DNA of 64,000 bases from CAIZQW01 sp942493055 (GCA_942493055.1 OW818680.1:1984001-2048000), one strand, 5' to 3'; shown: positions 1 through 9,831, counted from the first letter of the stretch. Notes: generated by a model from the sequence alone, not told the origin. Translations and numbers: made by a program.

Positions 1-953
1 GTCAGCGGAATCCAGCTCCCGATGGTCGCGACCGGAATCTTTTCAAGTGACTCCCGCTTGACCGAAAGGAAGGTGCCTGCCTTCTCATCCCACATGTGGG
101 CACGCATGCCGTTGACGCCCTTTTCAATCTGCTTCGTGCGTCGTGCCGCCATCTCCTTATCGCCCACGAGCTCGGCCAGTCGCACGAGACTGCGCTCGCC
201 CATAATCAGGTAGGCGGTGTTGCCCGGCACACAGATGTCGGCATACCATGTCCCCTCTTGGGGGCCTTTGCGTGTGGGATGAGCGGTCATCTTCATGCCA
301 TCCATGTTGCACTCGTAATCAAAGGTCTCCCACTTCGCGTGCTGCAGCTTGCCGGTGTAGGCGCCGAGCGTGATCAGCCCATTGTCGTGCAAATCCCGCT
401 CGCGCCAATACCAGTCGTGAAATTTTTCGAGCCTGCCAAGGCACTGTTTGAGCAGCTCTTTGTCGCCATTACGCTGATAGATCCGCTCAACGCCCCAGGC
501 CAAGATCGGAATCTGCGAAAACTGACGGACCTCCTGCGGCGCGGTCTTGATGGCAACAGTGATCATGTCGCGCGCATAGTCTGGCGCCTCCTTGTTCCAA
601 CGGTCCTGAAAATCCCAGTAGTTCTGAAAAATATCCCGGATCAGCTTTTTCCGGCCAGGCAAAATGCTCAAGAGATCGACCACGAACATGGTGTCCCAGA
701 TCCATTGTCCCTTGTAGTAGGGCCCGCCAGGGACGACCCACGAATGGAGCATGGGCTCCACAGGCGGCTGGATCTTTTCGAGGATGCATTTGTCAAAGAC
801 GCGCTGCGCCAGCGCGAGTACCTTCGCATTGTCTGATTCAAAAAAGTCGCGGATGTCGAACGGTTTTGTTTCAGCAGCACAGGCCCACTGGTCGAGCCAA
901 GGCGAAAGTGCGATGCCGCTGCTGGTGATTTTAAGAAAGTGTCGTCTGTTCAT
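1..953 (-). CDS. MGH1/GH63-like six-hairpin glycoside hydrolase, Tat-exported, C-terminus beyond the window
   Basis: Reading leftward from the ATG at 953, about 317 codons stay open to the window edge, so the C-terminus is missing. The N-terminus MNRRHFLK followed by a hydrophobic stretch is a twin-arginine signal, which implies export to the periplasm. The body resembles the (alpha/alpha)6-barrel hydrolases of the trehalase/GH63/MGH1 group: it has an early QWIWDTMF motif (around residue 83) and the segment FSQIPILAWGVERIYQRNGD, which matches the usual SQPP-x-LAW-x-x-x-x-IY pattern. The exact substrate cannot be told. It lies about 100 bp downstream of the GH2 gene on the same strand and may be cotranscribed with it. 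Confidence 0.75.
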   Translation of the reverse strand, partial: MNRRHFLKITSSGIALSPWLDQWACAAETKPFDIRDFFESDNAKVLALAQRVFDKCILEKIQPPVEPMLHSWVVPGGPYYKGQWIWDTMFVVDLLSILPGRKKLIRDIFQNYWDFQDRWNKEAPDYARDMITVAIKTAPQEVRQFSQIPILAWGVERIYQRNGDKELLKQCLGRLEKFHDWYWRERDLHDNGLITLGAYTGKLQHAKWETFDYECNMDGMKMTAHPTRKGPQEGTWYADICVPGNTAYLIMGERSLVRLAELVGDKEMAARRTKQIEKGVNGMRAHMWDEKAGTFLSVKRESLEKIPVATIGSWIPL

Positions 954-1051
954 CGTTGTCTATTCTTTCAGGTCGTTTCGCCACAGTTCCCTAGTCCCGT
1001 AGCACCCTCAGTTCCGGAAAATTGATTGGAGTCGCAGGGGTACTGCCGACA

Positions 1052-3985
1052 CTACGGTACTGCGGGTACTGCTACGGCATCGCCGGCGCTCAGCCGCGTG
1101 ATCCATGCGCTGCCCAGCTCCGTCTTCGGGTCGAAGGCTGGAGAATCCGTGTACCGCAAAAGGCTGTGCAACAGTTGCCGCGCTTCGGGATGGGCTTGAA
1201 GCGCGGGGAGATCGCTGGCGCAGACGAGCAATTTGCCTTTGCCGACTTTGGTTTCGAAAAGCAGGCCGAGCTTGTGGTTGCGGGCGAAGTTGTCGATGAC
1301 GTGGATGATCGGGCGATAGTCTGCGGGCGTTTCATCCAGGATGATGGGCCTGGAATTCTTGACGATCTGCCACCACTGCCAGTTGCTATGGAACTCGGTC
1401 GGGAAGGCCGCCAGCGCAGGATGTTTCGGGTCACAGAGAAAACCCTGTGTGCCCGGCTCCGGCTCAAGCCCTTTCGCAATGGCGCCCTTGGCAAACATCG
1501 GCCAGCACCAGAAGTCTGTGGGAAACGCTCCGCCCACGCTCCGCTTGAGATCGCGTGTCCGGTGAAACAATAAAACCTTGCCACCCTCGGCCAGAACGTT
1601 CAGCGTCGCGGCATCCAGACGATTCGTCATCACGAGACCTTTTGGCGTTGTGTTATCCACCTTGGGCGGATAGACCCAGAGGTCGTACTGGTTGCGATAG
1701 GGAGTCCCTTCGATGTGCAGAACCACTTTGACTTTTTGGGGCGTTTTTATCGTCGGCAACGGGATGTTGAGAGTACCCATCGTGCGTAACCCACCCTGTT
1801 GGAGGGACTCCGGGCCCAAGACCCCGGACGCAAGCTGGGTGTTTTCGTCTGCGAGGAAGCTCCACGTCACACGGGCATTTGGGATATCCGCCGCACCATA
1901 ATGGGCGATCTTTATTTCAGCAGTAAACGTTTCATCTGTGGTCCACGTGTATTTCTTCATCATCAGCAGCGGCACGGTTTCGCAACAGAATTGCCGCCAG
2001 GCCTCGGGCGTCGTGATGCCCTTCGACTCCATAAAGACGTTCAACATCCCCACCAGCGCGGTGCCCTGGCCGGGGAAATCCATGATGTCCAACCATTGGA
2101 AGCCCCCTAGGCCGGACGTGCGCAAGGCGGACTCGATGTCCTCGCGCTGACAGAGCGCAGCCAGGGCACCGGAGGCCCGCATGAAGTCATGGGAGAGATC
2201 CGCCATGTTGGCGTCCTTCAAACGCTGCTGGAACGTTTCCAAATTTTTGGCCTTGAGCACGCCCGTGTATTTGGGGATCTCCCGGAAGTCGGGCGTGACC
2301 TCAAACTCGGCCATCTCATGCCCTATCACTGGCACCGGCACATCCTTGATCGAATCAGCGTAATTCACCAGGGTCGTCGGCGGCTGGCTGTAGATGTGGC
2401 CGCCGCCGGGAAAATCACCCGCAAAAAACGCCCCGCGCACCGGACGGGTTTTACCCGTCTTGCCCGTCACCCAGAAATCATCGCCCTCCGCAAGGCTGGG
2501 TTCCCAGTGCATGTTATTGGCGCCTTGGGCATAGAGATGCCGCGGGTCAAGCTGTTTGAAGCGTGCGACCATTTCGAACATGCCTGGCGTGCGCCCGAGC
2601 TCATTGCCGAGGGTGAACATGACAAAGGACGGATGGTTGCCAAAGCGCTTGAAGATCAGCTCGCCTTCGCGCAGAGCATACTCGAAAAGCGACTTCGTTT
2701 TCAGCGTATTGTCCATGTCGAGCCAGTCAATATTGTGGATGGAGGCCTCCTTGCTGTCAGGGGCGTTGAACGCGCTGCGCTTGTTCGGGAGTTCCGGCTG
2801 CAAGTAGAACCCCAGTTCATCAGCCGCCTCGAACGCCGTCTCGGGCGGACACCAGGAATGGAAGCGGACGTGGTTGAGGCCCCACGCTTTAAGAATACCC
2901 AAGATCCGAAGCCAGCCCTCCTTGTCCATGGGCGGATAACCGGTCAGCGGATAATTGGCGCAGTCGAGACGGCCGCGCAGGAAGACCGTGCGCTTGTTGA
3001 TGGCGAGGCGCTGCCCCTCGCGCGTGAAGTCGCGCATTCCAAAGCTGACCGCCTGTTGATCGGCAAAGGATTGCCCGCCTGCGTTGGCTGTCAATTGCAG
3101 GTCCAGCCGCAGCAGGGCGGGCTGAAACTCGTCCCACAGCGGCACCTCCTTGCCCGGCTGATAGATGAACTCCACCACGTTGCGAGCAATAGGAGCCTGA
3201 ACCTCGATTGCTTGCGCGGCGAAATCTGATGGCGTGGGGACATTGCTGCTCCGGCAATGGACAACGAGTTTACCCGTCGCCGGCTGCCCCGTGCCGTTGC
3301 CCACGACCACCCGGACGCGCGCCTGCTTCTTGGCTGCGTCAGGATAGATTTGCACGTCCTCAATCCAGACCGTATCTGTGGCACGCAACTCCAGGGCGCC
3401 GATGATGCCGTTCCAGTTCGTCTGCGTCCGTTCATCCACGGCATGGGCCGGGCCGACAGGCGGCAGCTTGGCATTGTCGATGAGCACGGTGAGCGTATGT
3501 TCACCCGGTGGCATCGCCGGGGTGAGATCGAAATGGTGCGGAGCACTGAGCGTGTCCTCCCCGCCGCAGAACATCTGGTCAACCCAGACCCGGGCATGTT
3601 TCGTGCGCTCAAGCACGAGGGTGATGCGCTTGCCTTTCCAGGACTCTGGAATCGTCACCTTGCGCTGGTACCACGCAGGGCCCTTCCAGTACCAGACGCG
3701 TGAGAGGCGGTCGATGCACTGTTCGTCCTTTTTAATGCCCTTCTGGTTTTCGTCCGTGGTGCCCGGCAGCTGGACCGTGTCGTCGAAGGTCTTCGCAAAC
3801 CACTTTTCTTTGACGCCGACATCCTCGGCATCGAGGCGGAACGACCAGTTTCCCGCCAAGGAGATTTTTTTCAGACTGTTTTCCGTTACTGCAGGCTTCG
3901 CAAAAGCAGTCGCTGTGAGAATGGAGCTTATAAATCCCATCACGGCCAGCATGCGGAGTGAATCCAACATTTTACATCTCTTCAT
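1052..3985 (-). CDS. Secreted glycoside hydrolase family 2 enzyme (beta-galactosidase/beta-glucuronidase-like)
   Basis: About 977 residues. The reading frame is open back to 4021, but the ATG at 3985 gives a standard signal peptide (MKRCKMLDSLRMLAVMGF...ATAFA) and has GAGGA about 11 bases upstream; an ATG at 3970 is a second option. Domain order fits GH2: an N-terminal jelly-roll sugar-binding domain, an Ig-like domain, then a TIM barrel beginning near FLRGRLDCANYPLTGYPP. The acid/base Glu is expected at E462 in FTLGNELG, and the nucleophile in the IGHEMAEFE segment (about E557). A long C-terminal region follows with no clear catalytic motif. GH2 covers many specificities, so the substrate is unknown. 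The gene is immediately downstream of a two-component system, and its 270 bp upstream region carries a six-copy 13-mer array, suggesting direct regulation. Confidence 0.88.
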   Translation of the reverse strand: MKRCKMLDSLRMLAVMGFISSILTATAFAKPAVTENSLKKISLAGNWSFRLDAEDVGVKEKWFAKTFDDTVQLPGTTDENQKGIKKDEQCIDRLSRVWYWKGPAWYQRKVTIPESWKGKRITLVLERTKHARVWVDQMFCGGEDTLSAPHHFDLTPAMPPGEHTLTVLIDNAKLPPVGPAHAVDERTQTNWNGIIGALELRATDTVWIEDVQIYPDAAKKQARVRVVVGNGTGQPATGKLVVHCRSSNVPTPSDFAAQAIEVQAPIARNVVEFIYQPGKEVPLWDEFQPALLRLDLQLTANAGGQSFADQQAVSFGMRDFTREGQRLAINKRTVFLRGRLDCANYPLTGYPPMDKEGWLRILGILKAWGLNHVRFHSWCPPETAFEAADELGFYLQPELPNKRSAFNAPDSKEASIHNIDWLDMDNTLKTKSLFEYALREGELIFKRFGNHPSFVMFTLGNELGRTPGMFEMVARFKQLDPRHLYAQGANNMHWEPSLAEGDDFWVTGKTGKTRPVRGAFFAGDFPGGGHIYSQPPTTLVNYADSIKDVPVPVIGHEMAEFEVTPDFREIPKYTGVLKAKNLETFQQRLKDANMADLSHDFMRASGALAALCQREDIESALRTSGLGGFQWLDIMDFPGQGTALVGMLNVFMESKGITTPEAWRQFCCETVPLLMMKKYTWTTDETFTAEIKIAHYGAADIPNARVTWSFLADENTQLASGVLGPESLQQGGLRTMGTLNIPLPTIKTPQKVKVVLHIEGTPYRNQYDLWVYPPKVDNTTPKGLVMTNRLDAATLNVLAEGGKVLLFHRTRDLKRSVGGAFPTDFWCWPMFAKGAIAKGLEPEPGTQGFLCDPKHPALAAFPTEFHSNWQWWQIVKNSRPIILDETPADYRPIIHVIDNFARNHKLGLLFETKVGKGKLLVCASDLPALQAHPEARQLLHSLLRYTDSPAFDPKTELGSAWITRLSAGDAVAVPAVP

Positions 3986-4067
3986 GCTTCCCATTATCCT
4001 CGGTATGGCGTTGATAATCAACCTTCCCTGTAGGTGACAAACAGGCTACAAAAAGAGAAGTCTAAGG

Positions 4068-4250
4068 AGTGTCAGTAAGTTGGGAAGTGTCAATAAGTGT
4101 CAGTAAGTTGTTGATATTTCTAGTTTCCAGTCTACAGTTTCAATATGCATCCCCGCACTCCCGCATTCGCACACGTTATAACTCTCAAACGTTAGCACCT
4201 CCAAGACTTACTGACACTTCTTAGACTTATTGACACTTACTGACACTTCT
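4068..4250. promoter_or_regulatory. Six-copy 13-mer array in the GH2 promoter (candidate operator sites)
   Basis: Three copies of AGTGTCA(G/A)TAAGT (4068-4080, 4086-4098, 4096-4108) face three reverse-complement copies (4206-4218, 4225-4237, 4235-4247) across about 95 bp. Two copies in each arm overlap by three bases and the third stands apart. The array fills the gap between the response-regulator stop and the GH2 start. Binding by the adjacent LuxR-type regulator is an inference. A long hairpin or a repeat with no regulatory role is the alternative. Confidence 0.55.
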
Positions 4251-4255
4251 CCTAC

Positions 4256-4903
4256 TTACACCCGGGGGCTCGGATGTGAGGACTGACGGAAGCGCGCGAC
4301 CGCCTCTTTCCGGGAGGTGACATGCAGCTTCTCGTAGATGCGGCGGCTCAGCGTGTGCACGGTATTGAAGCTGAGGTTTAATTTATCCGCGATCTCCTTG
4401 TAAATGAGTCCCCGCGAGAGGAGGCGCAGCACATCAAGCTCCCGCTCGGTGATCCGTTCGATCTCCGGCGTTTCGGGCGACGCACTCTGGAAGGTTTCCA
4501 CGATCAGCCGGGCGATGTTGCGGCTCATCGGCGAGCCGCCGGCATGCACCTCGCGGATGGCGGTCAAGACCTCATCGCGGCCTGAACGTTTCAGCATATA
4601 GCCTGTGGCACCCGCGGTCAGCGCCTGAAAAATCAGGTCCGTATCCATGTAGACGGTCACCATGACAAACTGCGTTGCGGGGAGTTGGGGCTTCAACTGC
4701 CGCACGCACTCGATACCACTCTGGCCCGGCAGATTGATGTCCATCAGCACCACGTCAGCAGGCTGCTTCGGCAAGTTCGCCAGCGCGGCTTCGGCATCCG
4801 GATAGGCCTGAACAAGCTTCATGTCAGGAGCCTGTACGATCCACTCAGACATGATCTGGCACAACGGTGCATTGTCCTCGACGATAGAGACCCGAATCGG
4901 CAT
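4256..4903 (-). CDS. NarL/LuxR-family two-component response regulator
   Basis: 215 residues. The ATG at 4903 is chosen because GGAGG sits about 7 bases upstream and the protein then begins MPIRVSIVEDN, the normal receiver start. The receiver domain (about 3-120) has the acidic pair ED at 9-10, the phospho-acceptor Asp in VVLMDINLPG (D55) and the Lys in MLKRSG. A LuxR-type helix-turn-helix (about 148-205) contains TERELDVLRLLSRGLIYKEI and an LSFNTVHTLSRRIYEKL recognition helix. The start codon lies one base past the stop of the upstream kinase gene, so the two are translationally coupled and almost certainly cognate partners. Likely targets are the surrounding glycan genes; the 13-mer array just downstream is the best candidate site. 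Confidence 0.93.
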   Translation of the reverse strand: MPIRVSIVEDNAPLCQIMSEWIVQAPDMKLVQAYPDAEAALANLPKQPADVVLMDINLPGQSGIECVRQLKPQLPATQFVMVTVYMDTDLIFQALTAGATGYMLKRSGRDEVLTAIREVHAGGSPMSRNIARLIVETFQSASPETPEIERITERELDVLRLLSRGLIYKEIADKLNLSFNTVHTLSRRIYEKLHVTSRKEAVARFRQSSHPSPRV

Positions 4904-4904
4904 A

Positions 4905-7805
4905 TCACCCCTCCAAAGGCAGTTCAAACTCCACACGCGTGCCGCTGCCCACCGCACTGCTTATCGTGCAACGTCCGCCAACCGAAGCGAGACGTTCACG
5001 CATGTTCCCCAGCCCATTACCGCTGTCACCCGTGACCTCGGCAATGTTGAACCCCTGACCGTCATCTTCGATGGTCAGGGTAAAGCACTCGGGCTTCACG
5101 GCCAGGCGAAGCTCCACGCGCCGTGCACGGGCGTGGCGTACGACATTCGTCAATGCCTCCTTGAAGGCAAGGAAGAGGCTATGCCTGACCTGCGCGGTGA
5201 CCGGGCGCTGCGGTAACGGGACAGGGAAATCGACGCGCGACTCCACCCCGGAAACATCCAGCATCTCCTGCGCATAGGCATCCAGATACATCGCCAAACG
5301 GTCAAGGCGGTCGTTTTTCGGATTGACGGCCCAGACGATCTCATCCAGTTCCTGCGTCATCTCAAGTGCCGCGCGATGGATCTTGGCCAGATTGCCGCCC
5401 CCAGCCGGTTCGCTCAGCATGACGATCCGCGTAAGTCCTGCTCCAAGTTCATCGTGCAAGTCAGCTGCAATACGGACCCGTTCCTGCTGCCGCGCCGTTT
5501 GCTGTTCCAGCCGTGCCAGTGCCAGTTGCGCACGGTTCCAAGCCACGTATTTCCAGCCGCTGAAGAGCAGGCTCGCCACCATGAGTCCGCAGAGCATCCA
5601 GAACCAGGGTTGTAGCGTGACCGGCAACAGGATGTCCAGTGCCACCCGCTGGGGCACACCGCACTGGCGATCCTTCAGGCTGACCCTCCACACGTATTCA
5701 CCGGCGCTGGCAATCTCAGCAACCGTGCACCCCTCCGCCCCTCTCCAGACAGGTTGCCGACGGCTATAGATAAAGAGGTCGCCGTCTCGTGCGCCAGCGT
5801 CGCTGAGTTCGATTTCCATGCTTCCGTGCCGCTGGATCACGCGGCTGACCTCCGCAGCGCCGCAGTAGATATGCAGACCGGAGCCGATGAGTACAGGCTT
5901 ATCCAGTGAATGATCCAGATCGGTAAAGCAGAGGTGCTGAGAGGCTGACGGCCCGAGTGCCGGTGTCCGCCATGAGCCTCTGGCCACGCCCAGATAGCGG
6001 TTATCCCAGAATGACCAGACCGCATAGCGGTGCTGAGGATCCATGCCTACTTTTGCAAAATCAAGGGTGACGGTGCGCTCGGTCGTACCCGGATTCCACA
6101 AGAGCGCAACCCGCATGTCGCCCCAGTCGCGCTTGACATGACCCACCAGACGCGGCCACTCCTTGTCCGTGCACAGATCCAACACCTCAGTCTGCTCGCG
6201 CGCGGGCGGCGTCATCACCTCGACGTTGCGCCAATACGGATGGAAGCTCTCCCAGTGCCACGGGTCTGCGGTCAGCGATAAACCGCAGGAGAGGCCGACC
6301 ATACTCATCCAGGTGCGCACCAGCGGCCAGCCACCCGCAATCTCGCTGACGTTGGCGATATCCGTGCCCATGTAGTAGGAATCGTTGTCCACTGCAAACC
6401 AGCGGCCATTGAGGGGGAAGGAACGCAAGACATCGGTCATCGCATTCCGAACCGAAAGACGTGCTGCCATGACGCCCGTGCGGTTCGCGTCCACCATGCC
6501 CACGGTGGCGCGTTCCGGCCGGCTGACATTATACAGCAGATACGCATCATCACCTGCAGCCTCCCGCAAGGATTCGAACCCCTCGCGCATCCGCTGGAAG
6601 GTGGTCTTGCTGGGGATGGCTTCGGCTGGCAGATTGAGCCCCGTGCGGTTGATTTTGATAAAGGAGAAGCCGTTCTGCACCGCATTTCGAATGCGCCCTG
6701 CTATCGTGTCCCATCCCGGCGGCCCGGTGAAATTCAGAAGGAGTCCAGGGCGGGCGCCCGTGTCTGCGATGCGTTGCGCATAGAACGGAAGGCCCTCCGG
6801 GAACTTTTCATTGGTCTGCTCGCCGAACTCACCCGAATAGCCCGCATCAATCTCCATGACACCCGGGCGTAACCGCTTAGCAGAGTCCAGAACCGTCTCG
6901 ACCTGCGCCAGGATATCTTTGCCCGTGACATTATGCCCATGAAAGGACCAACTATTCCAGCCCGAGAGCGCGCCCTTATCCACGCGCGCTTTGTGGGTCA
7001 GCGCAACCCACTCAGCCCAGCGCGCCAGCGCCCGCTTCGGCGGCTCTGTGAGCAGGGCGACTTGCTGTCCCCAGCGCGTCTCTCCTGGCTTCACCTGCAC
7101 ACCGCTCATCTCCGCGACGAACGAAAAAGAGACCTTGCCAGCCCCCTTGTGCGCAATGCTTGCCTGGACATACGCGATCGGAGCCCCGACTGGGCCAAAA
7201 AGGAAGCCCTTTCCATTCCTGCAATAGAAACCGCCGCACTCGAAGACGCTGAACGGCTCCAGAATCTCATCGAGCGAAACAACAGGAGATGCAACTTTAA
7301 TGCTGGTGTCAAGTGCTGTTACCAGCCACTCTGCAGGAGCCCCTACCACCTGGCCGTCCAGCTTCAAAGGCGTCATCGAGACAAGTCTGATCGGAGCAGG
7401 CCCCGTGTTGCAGACCCCGACTTGCGCAACCAGTCCGCACACGCCGGGAATCTGCCCGAGGCGGACGAGCAGGTCCATCTTCTCCTTTTCAAAACGAAGC
7501 GTTCCCTCCGTCACTGTGGCTCGTCCGCAGGGTGTATCCTCTTCCAACTCTTCAGCAGGAAAGGCGAGTTTCCCGTCCACGGATAAAAGGTCCTGCGTCT
7601 GCCCGCCTCTCACAACGGTCGCAGAGAAGTTTCCCCGGAAATCCATCGTCCCCGGCACGGCGAACGCAAAGGCGCGGCCATCCGCATCCAAGGTCGCAAT
7701 GACCCGCTCGCGGACATCTGCACCGGCACCGGCTATCCACCCCAGAGTGAACAGCAGTGCCAATGCTAAACGATAACCCCGTCTATGATGGAAGGTTTTT
7801 CTCAT
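4905..7805 (-). CDS. Sensor histidine kinase with a periplasmic GH36/alpha-galactosidase-like sensor domain
   Basis: About 966 residues from the ATG at 7805 (a TTG at 7820 is possible). An N-terminal signal segment is followed by about 680 residues resembling GH36/GH27-type alpha-galactosidases: a beta-sandwich N-domain, then a barrel opening with GWNSWSF (282-288) and strands such as GVMEIDAGY and LLLNFTGPPGW. The strand that normally ends in the nucleophile Asp (..LKLD) reads FIKIN, with Asn386, and the second catalytic region reads VDNDSYY (472-478). One transmembrane helix (about 733-750) leads to a HisKA_3 dimerisation domain, DLHDELGAG with H784, and an HATPase_c domain with DDGQGF and GNGLGNMRER. 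This is a NarL-family kinase. The family assignment of the sensor and the loss of catalysis are inferences; the fused architecture is read directly. Confidence 0.88.
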   Translation of the reverse strand: MRKTFHHRRGYRLALALLFTLGWIAGAGADVRERVIATLDADGRAFAFAVPGTMDFRGNFSATVVRGGQTQDLLSVDGKLAFPAEELEEDTPCGRATVTEGTLRFEKEKMDLLVRLGQIPGVCGLVAQVGVCNTGPAPIRLVSMTPLKLDGQVVGAPAEWLVTALDTSIKVASPVVSLDEILEPFSVFECGGFYCRNGKGFLFGPVGAPIAYVQASIAHKGAGKVSFSFVAEMSGVQVKPGETRWGQQVALLTEPPKRALARWAEWVALTHKARVDKGALSGWNSWSFHGHNVTGKDILAQVETVLDSAKRLRPGVMEIDAGYSGEFGEQTNEKFPEGLPFYAQRIADTGARPGLLLNFTGPPGWDTIAGRIRNAVQNGFSFIKINRTGLNLPAEAIPSKTTFQRMREGFESLREAAGDDAYLLYNVSRPERATVGMVDANRTGVMAARLSVRNAMTDVLRSFPLNGRWFAVDNDSYYMGTDIANVSEIAGGWPLVRTWMSMVGLSCGLSLTADPWHWESFHPYWRNVEVMTPPAREQTEVLDLCTDKEWPRLVGHVKRDWGDMRVALLWNPGTTERTVTLDFAKVGMDPQHRYAVWSFWDNRYLGVARGSWRTPALGPSASQHLCFTDLDHSLDKPVLIGSGLHIYCGAAEVSRVIQRHGSMEIELSDAGARDGDLFIYSRRQPVWRGAEGCTVAEIASAGEYVWRVSLKDRQCGVPQRVALDILLPVTLQPWFWMLCGLMVASLLFSGWKYVAWNRAQLALARLEQQTARQQERVRIAADLHDELGAGLTRIVMLSEPAGGGNLAKIHRAALEMTQELDEIVWAVNPKNDRLDRLAMYLDAYAQEMLDVSGVESRVDFPVPLPQRPVTAQVRHSLFLAFKEALTNVVRHARARRVELRLAVKPECFTLTIEDDGQGFNIAEVTGDSGNGLGNMRERLASVGGRCTISSAVGSGTRVEFELPLEG

Positions 7806-7911
7806 ACGCCATTGATACAAGTCCTGTTGACATGACTAGTATGCCATTTTCTGAGCCGATTCCGCAACACCGTTTCAGGCAAACTTATCGCCATTACGGG
7901 AAGATGTGCGC

Positions 7912-9717
7912 CTATCTGGGCTCCACGACGATGATGTCATGAATGGCGACCCGAGGAACCGTGAGCTGAATTTTGCCGTCGGAATAAGTAAAAGAGAGCG
8001 GCTGACCCGCGGGTTCGAGCGTGACTTTAGCAGGTTTTTTCGCAACACGGATGGTCACGTTTAACGGCCCGACAGGAGGAATCGTTTCAAGGATCGACTG
8101 CGTGTTATGCGGCCCTGTCGTGTTGACGAGATTGACCAGCAGCTTGCCGTGGTTGCGCGCCACGCACACATCAATGTCGCTCGAGCCCGTGACCTCTACC
8201 ATGGGTTCAGGGAAGAGCTGCGGGACTAAGCCTGTCCAGGCTTGTCCAGTGGCTTCAGCAGCCGCAATCTTTCCGCGTCCCACTGGCGTGACGCCTCCCA
8301 TCTTGGCCTGAAAGAGCGCCGCTGTTTTGGTTCCGATGAGTAACAGGTTGCCGCCGGTTTTGACATAGTCTGTCAGTTCATTGATAAATTTCGGATCAAG
8401 ATACTCCCATTCCGGAATGACAATGAGCGGGTACTGTGACATGCGCCCAACAAGGTGATGCTCGCCGAGCACTTCGACGGAGTATTGTTTCTTGAGCAAA
8501 GCGATGAGCGCAGTCGTCAACTGGCCGTAGTTACGCGGGAAGAGGCCGTTGACCTTCCGGTAGTGCGCTTCGGTGGAATAGAGCAGCGCCACTTGCGGCA
8601 CAGCCTCTGCACGATGGCAGAGTGCCTGCCGTGCGCGGCAGAAGTTCGCCACCTCCGCCATCACCGGCATCTCGTTCAGCCGCACCGAACCGTCGCGATT
8701 CTGCGTGAAGTAGGCTTGGAAGCCACCGCCTAAAGCAACAACTACGGCAGCTTCGCGTTGCAATTGGACTGCGCTTTTTTGCGCTCGCTTAGGCTGGGTC
8801 GAAAAGCTCCAGGCCATCAAATCCCATGGCTTGCCCTGCCGCCCCAGATAGCGCGCGGAGACGCGGGCGGAGTTGACGCTGTCCTGCGGCGAGTAATCGC
8901 CTGAGAGAAAATCGAGTGGCGCACTCACAGGTTCAGCCATGTGATCCGTATAGGCCCAGTTGCTGCAGATCTCGAAGCCGGGATTCGTCTTCTTGACTTC
9001 CGCGATATAATGGCGCAGATAAGTTTTGAACGCCTCCCGATGAAACTGGAGAAACTCGAACCAATGCGGGTCGCCCGGCTTACGCGGAATGTCTTGGATA
9101 CCCGTTGTGTCGCGGAAGGCCTTCAGCGCCACGGGACTGTAGTCCGGCACTGTGGCCCAGCATTCACCGTCCACCCACGCGCCATCCACACCATAGACGC
9201 CGGCCAGTTCGCGCAACTGAGGGATGAGCAGCTTGTCCGCATAGAGGCCGAACACGGAGGTCGCCTTCGTGCTGGGCTTGCCGTCGGCGCCGACCGCGGC
9301 CCATTCCGGATGATCTTTGACAGCCTTTGAATCCCACACGCCCGAGTAATGCATGTAAAGTCCGACGCCATGGCGAGCCGTGACCTCCCGCCAGGTACGC
9401 AGCGGATCGCCGACAAAGCCGGGCACAGGGTTGCCGACCTGGGTCGGGTAGCTCGTGAAGCCCGGGTGGCCCTTGCAGTCGATCTGAATGTAGTCGGGCC
9501 GGACAAGCGAGATGATATTCTCCACCATCTCCGGTGTGGTGCGCGCACCGACGTTCGTGCAATCCATGCCCGCATGAAAATCAAAGTGGATGCCAAAGAA
9601 GCTCTCCGCGCGTTTCAGTCGCGCCTGCTTTTGCGACGTGCCCTGCGTCGTACACGCGGTCAGCATGGATAATTCTACAGCAGCGAGCAGCAAGATGAAA
9701 CGATGTGTCATGGCCAT
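7912..9717 (-). CDS. Lipoprotein with a GH-like TIM barrel (alpha-L-fucosidase/GHL-type superfamily)
   Basis: 601 residues from the ATG at 9717, which has GAGGGGG just upstream; a longer frame to 9762 adds no useful sequence. The start is a lipoprotein signal ending LTAC, so it is probably anchored to a membrane. The N-terminal part reads like a hypothetical GHL/alpha-fucosidase-type (beta/alpha)8 barrel: FFGIHFDFHAG, RPDYIQIDCKGHPG, GLYMHYSGVW, and VDGAWVDGECW as the expected catalytic strand. A middle segment (PLIVIPEWEYLDPKFINELTDYVKTGGNLLLIG) resembles the class I glutamine-amidotransferase-like trimerisation domain of beta-galactosidases. A small beta domain ends the protein. Substrate unknown. 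It lies about 100 bp upstream of the kinase gene on the same strand. Confidence 0.7.
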   Translation of the reverse strand: MAMTHRFILLLAAVELSMLTACTTQGTSQKQARLKRAESFFGIHFDFHAGMDCTNVGARTTPEMVENIISLVRPDYIQIDCKGHPGFTSYPTQVGNPVPGFVGDPLRTWREVTARHGVGLYMHYSGVWDSKAVKDHPEWAAVGADGKPSTKATSVFGLYADKLLIPQLRELAGVYGVDGAWVDGECWATVPDYSPVALKAFRDTTGIQDIPRKPGDPHWFEFLQFHREAFKTYLRHYIAEVKKTNPGFEICSNWAYTDHMAEPVSAPLDFLSGDYSPQDSVNSARVSARYLGRQGKPWDLMAWSFSTQPKRAQKSAVQLQREAAVVVALGGGFQAYFTQNRDGSVRLNEMPVMAEVANFCRARQALCHRAEAVPQVALLYSTEAHYRKVNGLFPRNYGQLTTALIALLKKQYSVEVLGEHHLVGRMSQYPLIVIPEWEYLDPKFINELTDYVKTGGNLLLIGTKTAALFQAKMGGVTPVGRGKIAAAEATGQAWTGLVPQLFPEPMVEVTGSSDIDVCVARNHGKLLVNLVNTTGPHNTQSILETIPPVGPLNVTIRVAKKPAKVTLEPAGQPLSFTYSDGKIQLTVPRVAIHDIIVVEPR

Positions 9718-9831
9718 ATCCCCCTCTTTAGTCAATGCGCACCGCATCTCACTGGATGACATTTTCCGTGCGTTGGTAGATAAGCTACAGGAGTCAGCAG
9801 TGAGAAGTCAAGCGTTGAGTAATCGGCCCAC

